NCBI GenBank assembly: GCA_008080615.1
Contig: VIKJ01000029.1
Location: 1-6,645 of the forward strand
Origin: Chitinophagaceae bacterium
Lineage (GTDB): Bacteria; Bacteroidota; Bacteroidia; Chitinophagales; Chitinophagaceae
Direction: 5' to 3'
DNA length: 6,645 bases
A model generated the notes under the pieces. The model saw only the letters and a list, made by a program, of their open reading frames with translations. It ran no database searches and had not been told where the DNA came from. This document shows, piece by piece, positions 1-5,897 of this stretch (within the stretch, counting starts at the first letter, position 1; each line of letters starts with the position of its first letter). The position numbers and the translations under genes are program-made.

Positions 1-268
1 CCAGCCCAATTTCTTCTACACAAATCATGGCAACTGCCAGGGGATGGATGATATAAGGTTCACCACTTTTGCGGCGCATACTCTTATGTGCATTGGCAGA
101 CATTTCAAAAGCTAGCCTGATTAGTTCTTTGTCTCCTTTTTTTAGTTTAGGACGCAAACTTTTAAGCAGAGCACGATAATGCCTGATGATCTCTTTTTTT
201 TCCTGCTCTTCGTTTAGGGTATACTTTGCTGCTGCAGGTTCAGCTAATGGTCCTTGCACTTCATCCAT
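1..268 (-). CDS. RelA/SpoT-family (p)ppGpp synthetase/hydrolase, N-terminal part
   Basis: This is the start of a stringent-response enzyme that makes and/or degrades (p)ppGpp in the cytoplasm. Reading the minus strand from ATG at 268-266 gives 89 uninterrupted codons up to the window edge, so the rest of the gene (normally over 700 residues) lies outside. After a variable, charged N-terminus of about 45 residues, residues 46-82 match the opening of the HD hydrolase domain. The recognisable core is AHKSMRRKSGEPYIIHPLAVA at residues 60-80, close to the family pattern AH-x-GQ-x-RKSGEPYI-x-HP-xx-VA. H61 corresponds to the first metal-binding histidine of the hydrolase site. The second half of that site, the synthetase domain and the TGS/ACT regions are not visible, so it cannot be said whether the enzyme is bifunctional. 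It is divergent from the channel gene, with a 249-bp gap between them. The family call is secure; the choice between relA and spoT is not. Confidence 0.92.
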   Translation of the reverse strand, partial: MDEVQGPLAEPAAAKYTLNEEQEKKEIIRHYRALLKSLRPKLKKGDKELIRLAFEMSANAHKSMRRKSGEPYIIHPLAVAMICVEEIGL

Positions 269-274
269 ACTTTA

Positions 275-282
275 CGAATGTA
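275..282 (-). promoter_or_regulatory. Possible -7 box for the RelA/SpoT gene
   Basis: On the minus strand this reads TACATTCG, one mismatch from the Bacteroidota -7 consensus TAnnTTTG, and it ends 6 nt before the ATG. The spacing resembles that of the -7 box before the ABC transporter gene. No convincing -33 TTG is placed at the usual distance. If real, the mRNA would be leaderless or nearly so. This is inferred from a short motif only. Confidence 0.35.
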
Positions 283-319
283 CGAAAACTAGGTTATTGA
301 ATATATTTCAAATCATCTA

Positions 320-327
320 TACCTTAG
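320..327 (+). promoter_or_regulatory. Degenerate -7 box in front of the duplicated minigene
   Basis: TACCTTAG matches TAnnTTTG except at one T. It lies inside TATAC (318-322) and ends 7 nt before the ATG of the 20-codon frame. This is exactly the spacing seen between TACATTTG (1498-1505) and the ATG of the ABC transporter gene. The motif may be a decayed copy of that promoter, or a working promoter for the minigene and perhaps the channel gene. Confidence 0.3.
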
Positions 328-334
328 GTGCAGA

Positions 335-397
335 ATGAGTGTATCTGCAAATAATAATTTTTTTGATTTTAGTTTATTTAAGCGGTTATTTGGCTAA
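335..397 (+). pseudogene. 20-codon copy of the ABC transporter N-terminus
   Basis: ATG at 335 opens a frame of 20 codons ending in TAA at 395-397 and encoding MSVSANNNFFDFSLFKRLFG. The ABC transporter encoded at 1513 begins MTVTAKKNIFDFSLLKRVFV: 12 of 20 residues are identical, two more are S/T exchanges, and there are no gaps. About 41 of 60 nucleotides agree, with a run of 14 identical bases (365-378 against 1543-1556). Many of the differences are in third codon positions (GCA/GCC, TTT/TTC, AAG/AAA, CGG/CGC), as expected if both copies were once coding. Similarity extends upstream through the -7 box at the same spacing and stops after codon 20. The likeliest reading is the 5' remnant of a second, tandem ABC transporter gene. 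A short leader peptide is an alternative. It lies 120 bp before the channel gene. Confidence 0.55.
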
Positions 398-517
398 ACT
401 AGGCTCTACTGACTGAATTGGGGCTGAATCCATACCATACAAAAATAGAAAAAGGCTTCATTTGAATTTGTTTTATGCACCTGATTAAGAATGGTGTATC
501 TTAAATAAAAATTTTTC

Positions 518-1489
518 TTGAATCCCAGCTATTTTAAAGTTTGTATAATTGCGTTTCTGCTTTTGTTTATAAGCCTTGAACAAACAAAAGCACAGCCCCC
601 TATTCCTGATACGGTAAAAACAGGTATTTATGTTACCAGTATTCACGACATCGATTTTAAGCAAAAAGAGTATACCATTAATTTATGGCTTTGGATGCGG
701 TACAAGAACCGAGATTTTGAATTTGATAAATACCTAGAAGTACCCAACGCTAAATCGTTAACCAAACTATATTCTACCATTGACTCTTCTGGTGGAGACT
801 ATTTTATGCAGATGAAACTGCAATGTATTATGAAAGACAATTGGACTATTCAAAACTTTCCATTTGATCGACAACGACTATGGTTTTCTATTGAGAATTC
901 ACAATTTGATGCAAGTGAGTTGGTTTTCTCCCGTGATACTTTAGGAAAAAATTATGATCCGCGTTTCACATTAAGAGGTTGGGTAATTGACAGTTTTATA
1001 ACCAGTACTTCTGTTAAAGTATATGAATCTGCTTTTGGAGATCCATCCATTGATAATGCACATACAGAATATGGTTCATATAGGGCAAGAATTAGTTTAA
1101 GCCGAGATGCCGGAGATTTATTTTGGAAAATGTTTTTAGGGATGTACATCTCTTTCTTGATTACCTATATCTGCTTTTTTATTCATGCAGATAATATTGA
1201 TTCCCGTTTTGGATTAAGTGTAGGTGCATTATTTGCAGTAATTGGAAACAAGTATGTGGTGGAAGCTTCTTTGCCAGAGTCAACTACATTTACCTTGGTA
1301 GATCTATTGCATGGGATTACATTAATATTCATTATTGCAGGGGTGAGTTTATCCATTTACTCATTAAAGTTGCAAAAGCAAGGGAAACTTGCACAGGCCA
1401 ATCGATTTGATATGATTACAGCCCAAGTATTTTTAGTGATTTATGTTGCATTAAATAGTTGGTTAATCTGGAAAGCCAGCCAACAATAA
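518..1489 (+). CDS. Prokaryotic pentameric ligand-gated ion channel homologue
   Basis: This 323-residue protein has the architecture of GLIC/ELIC-type channels: signal peptide, extracellular beta-sandwich and four membrane helices. Residues 1-26 look like a signal peptide (K7, then a hydrophobic core over 8-20, ending ..KAQ). Residues 30-198 form the ligand-binding-like domain, with WLWMRY at 57-62 and the family's FPFDRQ signature at 114-119. The two Cys-loop cysteines are replaced (D107 and L121 by eye). Helices lie near 201-222, 229-249, 257-281 and 297-318. The M2-M3 junction VVEASLPES resembles the VETNLPK segment of GLIC. The only possible start is TTG at 518: the in-frame ATG at 491 is cut off by TAA at 506, and the signal peptide begins directly after the TTG. 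It ends 23 bp before the ABC gene. Family assignment is strong; ligand, ion selectivity and physiological role are unknown. Confidence 0.85.
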   Translation: MNPSYFKVCIIAFLLLFISLEQTKAQPPIPDTVKTGIYVTSIHDIDFKQKEYTINLWLWMRYKNRDFEFDKYLEVPNAKSLTKLYSTIDSSGGDYFMQMKLQCIMKDNWTIQNFPFDRQRLWFSIENSQFDASELVFSRDTLGKNYDPRFTLRGWVIDSFITSTSVKVYESAFGDPSIDNAHTEYGSYRARISLSRDAGDLFWKMFLGMYISFLITYICFFIHADNIDSRFGLSVGALFAVIGNKYVVEASLPESTTFTLVDLLHGITLIFIIAGVSLSIYSLKLQKQGKLAQANRFDMITAQVFLVIYVALNSWLIWKASQQ

Positions 1490-1495
1490 TTTCTG

Positions 1496-1572
1496 TATAC
1501 ATTTGCGCTGCAATGACCGTTACCGCCAAAAAGAACATATTCGATTTTAGTTTATTAAAACGCGTATTCGTT
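1496..1572 (+). repeat. Intact copy of the duplicated promoter and 5' coding segment
   Basis: This stretch (TATAC, -7 box, ATG and the first 20 codons of the ABC transporter gene) aligns without gaps to 318-394, offset by 1178 bp. The 20 bases from TATAC to the ATG agree at 12 positions and the 60 coding bases at about 41. The longest identical run is 14 bases, 1543-1556. The similarity was found by eye. Confidence 0.55.
1498..1505 (+). promoter_or_regulatory. -7 box of the ABC transporter gene
   Basis: TACATTTG, followed by C, is a full match to the Bacteroidota -7 consensus TAnnTTTG. It lies 8 nt after the channel stop codon and ends 7 nt before the ATG at 1513, so the transcript would start at or only a few bases before the start codon. 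No good -33 TTG is seen at normal spacing. The transporter can therefore probably be transcribed independently of the channel. Confidence 0.55.
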
Positions 1573-3330
1573 TTTGTAAAACCCTATAAGAAACAATTTT
1601 ATTTAAGTTTGTTTTTGGCCATTTTTATGGCCATTGCTTCTCCTATCAGGCCCTACTTAATTCAATTAACTGTTAATGGCGCCATTGGTAAAACCATTGT
1701 GTTGCCTGCATGGGTAAAAACCGTTTTGTTTGGCATTGACCTTGCGGATATTACCCGCTTTATTATTGCTGTTACATTATTTCAAGTAGTATTTTTGTTT
1801 ATAGAAACCACGGTTCGTTTTTTGTTTTCATTTATCACGGCTTGGATGGGGCAACATGTGGTAAAAGATTTGCGCGTTACTGTGTACAAAAAAGTACTGG
1901 GGCTCAATTTGCGCCAGTTCGATCAAACACCTATTGGAACCCTTACTACCAGAACCATTAATGACATAGAAAGCATCAACGATATTTTCTCTGATGGGCT
2001 CATTCCCATCATTGCCGATTTATTAACCATCATTATCACACTGGCCACCATGTTCTACATGGATTGGCGATTAACTTTGATTAGTCTTTTCCCTTTTCCG
2101 CTTATGTTGGTGGCTACTTATTATTTTAAAGAAAGTGTAAATAAAAGTTTTATTCAGGTGCGCAATGCGGTGGCTGCATTAAATGCATTTGTACAGGAAC
2201 ATATTACGGGAATGCAAGTGGTGCAAGCTTTTGCAGCCGAGAATAAAGAATACAGTGCATTTAAAACGATCAATGAAAAACACCGCGACGCCAATATCAA
2301 CGCCATTTTTGCCTATTCGGTATTTTTCCCCATTGTAGAAGTAGTGCTGGCTGTAAGCACGGGTTTATTGGTTTGGTGGATTGCCGACCGATCATTGGAT
2401 GCTGGTTTATTGGTTGCTTTTATTCTTTATTTAAACCAAATTTTTAGGCCGTTGAGGGTAATTGCCGATAAGTTCAACGTATTACAAATGGGCATGATTG
2501 CTGCAGAAAGGGTATTTAAAGTATTAGACAATACCGATGAATTGCCCGCTACCATTCAAGGAGCATATGCACCAGAACATATTCGGGGAGAAATTGCATT
2601 TCAAGCCGTTTCATTTGGTTATACTCCTGATCAATATGTGCTAAAAAACATCAATTTCAATGTAAAAGCAGGGGAAACGGTGGCATTGGTAGGACATACA
2701 GGTAGTGGAAAAACCTCTATTATCAGCCTGTTGAATAGAATGTATCAAATACAAGAAGGGGCAATCTTAGTAGATGGGGTTTCGATTGATCAATATGATA
2801 TCGATAGGCTTAGAGCAGGAATTGGGGTGGTATTACAAGATGTATTCTTATTTTCTGGTTCTATTATAGACAATATTACCCTCAGAAACCCTGCCATTCA
2901 GCGAGAACAAGTGGAGGAGGCTGCCAAAATGATTGGGGTACACGATTTCATTATGCAATTGCCTGGGGGCTATGATTATAATGTTATGGAACGGGGAAGT
3001 ACATTGAGTTTGGGGCAGCGACAGTTATTGTCATTTATCAGGGCTTTATTATACAATCCTTCTATTTTGATACTAGATGAAGCCACTTCTTCTATTGATA
3101 CCGAAAGTGAATTATTGATAGAAAAAGCCATTGATACCCTTATAACGGGAAGAACTTCCATTGTAATTGCCCACAGGCTTTCTACCATCAGAAAGGCAGA
3201 TAAAATAATTGTATTAGATAAGGGCCAGATAAAAGAAATAGGGTCTCATTTAGAACTCTTACAGCTGGGCGGATTTTACGCAAAATTGCATGAGATGCAG
3301 TTTGAGAAAAAGAAAGCCATTTTACAGTAA
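1513..3330 (+). CDS. ABC exporter half-transporter (MsbA/ABCB type)
   Basis: This 605-residue protein fuses a membrane domain to an ATPase domain and should act as a homo- or heterodimer exporting lipids, drugs or peptides across the inner membrane. Six helices can be placed near 28-50, 81-108, 160-181, 183-205, 264-290 and 296-314. The ATPase domain from about 355 is complete: Walker A GHTGSGKTS at 394-402 (K400), Q-loop Q442, signature LSLGQ at 498-502 (an LSGGQ variant), Walker B LILDE at 519-523 with catalytic E523, D-loop SSID at 526-529 and switch H554. With all motifs canonical or nearly so, a homodimer with two working sites is plausible. ATG at 1513 is chosen over the in-frame TTG at 1459 because that one lies inside the channel gene and a -7 box sits just before 1513. 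The substrate cannot be read from the sequence. Confidence 0.93.
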   Translation: MTVTAKKNIFDFSLLKRVFVFVKPYKKQFYLSLFLAIFMAIASPIRPYLIQLTVNGAIGKTIVLPAWVKTVLFGIDLADITRFIIAVTLFQVVFLFIETTVRFLFSFITAWMGQHVVKDLRVTVYKKVLGLNLRQFDQTPIGTLTTRTINDIESINDIFSDGLIPIIADLLTIIITLATMFYMDWRLTLISLFPFPLMLVATYYFKESVNKSFIQVRNAVAALNAFVQEHITGMQVVQAFAAENKEYSAFKTINEKHRDANINAIFAYSVFFPIVEVVLAVSTGLLVWWIADRSLDAGLLVAFILYLNQIFRPLRVIADKFNVLQMGMIAAERVFKVLDNTDELPATIQGAYAPEHIRGEIAFQAVSFGYTPDQYVLKNINFNVKAGETVALVGHTGSGKTSIISLLNRMYQIQEGAILVDGVSIDQYDIDRLRAGIGVVLQDVFLFSGSIIDNITLRNPAIQREQVEEAAKMIGVHDFIMQLPGGYDYNVMERGSTLSLGQRQLLSFIRALLYNPSILILDEATSSIDTESELLIEKAIDTLITGRTSIVIAHRLSTIRKADKIIVLDKGQIKEIGSHLELLQLGGFYAKLHEMQFEKKKAILQ

Positions 3331-3348
3331 TTTTTACCCCCTTCCCCT

Positions 3349-3356
3349 TATCTTTG
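3349..3356 (+). promoter_or_regulatory. -7 box of the ATP synthase operon
   Basis: TATCTTTG, followed by C, fits TAnnTTTG exactly. It lies 19-26 bp after the ABC transporter stop codon and 14 nt before the ATG of atpB at 3371. There is no clear -33 TTG at the expected distance. No terminator hairpin separates the two genes, so read-through from the ABC gene is also possible. Confidence 0.55.
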
Positions 3357-3370
3357 CCGCAAATTTCGAG

Positions 3371-4471
3371 ATGGGTATGGCCAAAAAAAGCATTAAATCA
3401 TTACTGGTAGCTGTTTTCAGCATGTTCACTTTGCTTTTTTCTACGGCAGCTTTTGCCAATGAAGCACCTCAAAAAGAGGGAGCGGCTACTGAAGGCAAAA
3501 AAGAAGCTGCTTTTGATCCTGCAAAATTGATTATGGAGCATATCATGGACGCCCATGAGTTCCATTTTTTCTCTGTTGGAGAAACCCATGTTAGTATTCC
3601 TTTACCGGTGATTTTATATTCCCCTCAAAGAGGGCTTTCTGTTTTTTCTTACGGCAATTTTCATCATGGTCACGAAGTGTACAATGGGTACAAATCGGAA
3701 GAAGGTAAAATTGTTGCAGTAAATGAAGCAGGAGAAATTGATGCAGCTGTTGTTGTATACGATTTTAGTCTTACCAGAAATGTGGTTCAAATGTTTTTGG
3801 CATTGGGCTTATTGGTTTGGTTAATGATTGGTGTAGCTAATAAGTATAAGAAGAATGGTGCTAAAGTGGCTCCTTCTGGTTTTCAAAATGCCATTGAGCC
3901 AGTAATTACTTTTGTAAGAGATGAAGTAGGTAAACCAAACTTAGGGCATGCGTATGAAAAGTATATGCCTTATTTATTAACGATTTTCTTTTTCATTCTG
4001 ATTAACAATATTGTTGGGTTGATTCCTGGAACTGCTAATGTTACTGGTAATATCGCGTTTACTGCGGTGTTGGGTTTCATTAGTTTTCTGGTAATTGTAT
4101 TTAGTACCAACCGTCATTTTTGGGCACATATTTTTAACCCACCTGTTCCTTTTTTGGTGAAGTTTATTTTAGTGCCTGTTGAGTTCATTGGAATTTTTAC
4201 CAAGCCATTTGCATTGATCATTCGTCTTTTTGCCAATATGGTGGCAGGGCATATTATCATTACTTGTTTCATCATGCTCATTTTTATTTTTGGAGCAATG
4301 AGCAAAGTAGCAGGAATAGGTTTCACTCCTGTTTCATTGGCGTTTACCATTTTCATTTATTTTATAGAGATATTAGTTGCGTTTATTCAGGCTTTCATTT
4401 TCACCAATTTAACTGCTGTTTTTATTGGTCAGTCTATGGAAGGAGCACATCATGAAGAAGCGCACCATTGA
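3371..4471 (+). CDS. atpB: ATP synthase Fo subunit a
   Basis: Subunit a forms the two proton half-channels beside the c ring. The 366-residue product begins with a signal peptide (KK at 5-6, hydrophobic 11-24, probable cleavage after AFA at 27-29). A periplasmic domain over about 30-135 follows, typical of Bacteroidota AtpB and absent from the E. coli protein. Membrane helices start near 137. The essential arginine is R285 in IIRLFANMVAGH (283-294). Against E. coli, E219 is replaced by H294 and H245 by E333, while Q252 is kept as Q340. This is the paired swap also seen in mitochondrial subunit a. The C-terminus is histidine-rich (HHEEAHH). ATG 3371 and ATG 3377 are both possible; 3371 is preferred as the first ATG after the -7 box. 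In-frame sequence further upstream overlaps the ABC gene and would bury the signal peptide. The gene is first in the operon, 28 bp before atpE. Confidence 0.96.
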   Translation: MGMAKKSIKSLLVAVFSMFTLLFSTAAFANEAPQKEGAATEGKKEAAFDPAKLIMEHIMDAHEFHFFSVGETHVSIPLPVILYSPQRGLSVFSYGNFHHGHEVYNGYKSEEGKIVAVNEAGEIDAAVVVYDFSLTRNVVQMFLALGLLVWLMIGVANKYKKNGAKVAPSGFQNAIEPVITFVRDEVGKPNLGHAYEKYMPYLLTIFFFILINNIVGLIPGTANVTGNIAFTAVLGFISFLVIVFSTNRHFWAHIFNPPVPFLVKFILVPVEFIGIFTKPFALIIRLFANMVAGHIIITCFIMLIFIFGAMSKVAGIGFTPVSLAFTIFIYFIEILVAFIQAFIFTNLTAVFIGQSMEGAHHEEAHH

Positions 4472-4487
4472 TTTTTTCATTTTTTAA

Positions 4488-4745
<258 letters not shown>

Positions 4746-4762
4746 GCCAGTAGCACAAAATC

Positions 4763-4801
4763 ATTACTGCATCGAGCGCACAGGGCAAACGATGCAGTAA
4801 T
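4763..4801 (+). promoter_or_regulatory. Perfect 12-bp stem-loop between atpE and atpF
   Basis: ATTACTGCATCG (4763-4774) is exactly complementary to CGATGCAGTAAT (4790-4801), with a 15-nt loop. It begins 18 nt after the atpE stop codon and ends 33 nt before the atpF ATG. There is no run of T after it (TCTTATCAA follows), so a full intrinsic terminator is unlikely in the middle of an operon. An RNA structure that protects the 3' end of the atpE message, or partially attenuates transcription beyond it, would fit the need for excess subunit c. The function is inferred; the structure is directly visible. Confidence 0.7.
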
Positions 4802-4834
4802 TCTTATCAATTAAGTTCAATTTAAATATTTTTT

Positions 4835-5301
4835 ATGGAACTGTTATTACCCGGGTTAGGATTATTGTTCTGGACATTGATTGCTTTCGTTACTGTATTT
4901 TTTCTGTTGAAAGCTTTTGCTTGGAAGCCAATTCTATCTTCTTTAAAAGAGAGAGAAACTGGTATTGCAAGCTTGAAATGGCTGCATTGAAAAATGAGAA
5001 CGAAGCCATGATGGCCAAAGCGCGCGAAGAAAGAGCTGTGATGATTAAGGAAGCCAAGGAAACAGCCGACAAAATGATTACTGAAGCAAAAGATAAAGCT
5101 AAGTTCGAATACGATCGTATTGTTGCAGATGCACGAACGGCTATTCTTCAACAAAAGAATGCAGCTTTAACCGATGTGAAAAACCAGGTAGGTACGTTGG
5201 TAATTGAAGTTGCAGAAAAAATTCTGCAAAGAGAATTGTCTAATAAGGCAGAACAAGAAAGCTATATCAAACAATTAACCGAAGGTGCTAAATTGAATTA
5301 A
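4835..5301 (+). pseudogene. atpF: ATP synthase Fo subunit b, frameshifted
   Basis: Subunit b is the peripheral stalk that holds the F1 head still. From ATG 4835 the frame encodes a normal N-terminus: a membrane helix over about 8-28, then AWKPIL at 29-34 and LKERETGIA at 37-45. It then runs into nonsense and stops at TGA 4988-4990 after 51 residues. The rest of the stalk continues in the -1 frame from about 4969 (KLEMAALKNENE...) as a highly charged coiled coil ending ..EGAKLN at 5298. Joining the frames at the GCA of 4967-4969 gives about 155 residues, whereas subunits of this type usually have about 164. An out-of-frame deletion of around 28 nt is therefore the simplest explanation. No slippery heptamer is present. 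It may be a true lesion, a sequencing or assembly error, or a split gene. The next gene, atpH, starts 2 nt after the stop. Confidence 0.8.
4978..5301 (+). CDS. Soluble C-terminal part of subunit b, possible separate product
   Basis: ATG 4978 lies in the frame of the soluble stalk, ten bases before the TGA that ends the upstream frame, a layout that permits translational reinitiation. The product would be 107 residues: an Ala/Lys/Glu-rich coiled coil over about 1-70, followed by the delta-contacting C-terminal region with VEVAEKILQRELS-like spacing near 73-87. It would lack the membrane anchor. This entry records the alternative to the single broken gene and is not an additional gene. Expression as a separate chain is speculative. 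Confidence 0.3.
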   Translation: MAALKNENEAMMAKAREERAVMIKEAKETADKMITEAKDKAKFEYDRIVADARTAILQQKNAALTDVKNQVGTLVIEVAEKILQRELSNKAEQESYIKQLTEGAKLN

Positions 5302-5303
5302 TC

Positions 5304-5867
5304 ATGCCCAATCCAAGATTAGCAGAAAGATACGCCAAGAGCCTGATTGACCTTTCCACAGAGAAAGGTGAATTGGAAGCTGTGCAGCAGGATATGCGTT
5401 ATATACAGGCTTTGTGTAAAGCGAGCAAGGATTTTTTGAATATGCTCAGAAGCCCTGTTATTAAAGTAGATCAGAAAGAGAAAATAGTTACAGCAGTTAC
5501 CAAGGGTAAAGTAAGTGCTATAACAGTTGCATTTAATAATCTATTGGTAAAGAAAGGAAGAGAAGCCGACCTGCCAGAAATTGCAGCCGCTTTTATTACT
5601 CAATACAATGCTATTAAAGGAATACATACGGTTAAATTAACAACTGCAACTCCTGTTTCAGAAGAATTAAAAAAAGCAATTGCAGCACAAGTACAATCGG
5701 CCAATGGTTTTGGATCGGTAGAACTAGAAACGGTTGTGCAAGAAAATTTGATTGGTGGTTTCATGTTAGAGTTTGATAATAAATTGGTTGATGCAAGTAT
5801 TGCATTCGATTTACGTCAGATCAAGAAACAGTTTACGAAGAATCAATACATTCATAATATCCGATAA
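5304..5867 (+). CDS. atpH: ATP synthase F1 subunit delta
   Basis: Delta (OSCP in mitochondria) sits on top of the alpha/beta head and binds the end of subunit b. The 187-residue product has the usual two-part build: an alpha-helical N-terminal domain (about 1-105, beginning NPRLAERYAKSLIDL) and a C-terminal domain with the family signature IGGFMLEFDNKLVDASI at 150-166. Length is normal (about 175-190 in the family). The start ATG lies 2 nt after the atpF stop, which suggests translational coupling to the downstream half of atpF. A 30-bp AT-rich gap follows before atpA. The frame is intact throughout, so the damage in atpF has not spread to its partner. Confidence 0.95.
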   Translation: MPNPRLAERYAKSLIDLSTEKGELEAVQQDMRYIQALCKASKDFLNMLRSPVIKVDQKEKIVTAVTKGKVSAITVAFNNLLVKKGREADLPEIAAAFITQYNAIKGIHTVKLTTATPVSEELKKAIAAQVQSANGFGSVELETVVQENLIGGFMLEFDNKLVDASIAFDLRQIKKQFTKNQYIHNIR

Positions 5868-5897
5868 TTTTTACGAAAATTTTTTAAACAATACAAA

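Noticed and set aside
491..508. Five-codon frame ATG GTG TAT CTT AAA TAA as a gene
   Set aside because: It is too short to support as a gene; it is noted only for its relation to the TTG start of the channel.
398..517. Continuation of the ABC-like copy after codon 20
   Set aside because: I found no frame here resembling the transporter sequence that follows (FVKPYKKQ...), so the copy is taken to end at 397.
1459..1512. TTG-initiated extension of the ABC transporter inside the end of the channel gene
   Set aside because: It would add 18 residues unlike ABC N-termini and overlap the channel by 31 bp. The ATG at 1513 has a full -7 box just upstream, and the duplicated copy also begins at the equivalent ATG.
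3290..3370. Upstream in-frame ATG for atpB
   Set aside because: It overlaps the end of the ABC gene and would bury the signal peptide 27 residues inside the protein. The promoter motif at 3349-3356 lies downstream of it.
4114..4356. Minus-strand open frame within atpB
   Set aside because: It is a shadow of a well-supported coding frame, with no recognisable protein and no start signals.
4763..4810. Intrinsic terminator after atpE
   Set aside because: The stem is strong but no T-tract follows, and the same operon continues on the same strand.
4955..4990. Programmed -1 frameshift in atpF
   Set aside because: No X-XXY-YYZ slippery heptamer or A-run is present before the TGA, and the shifted product would still lack residues normal for the family.
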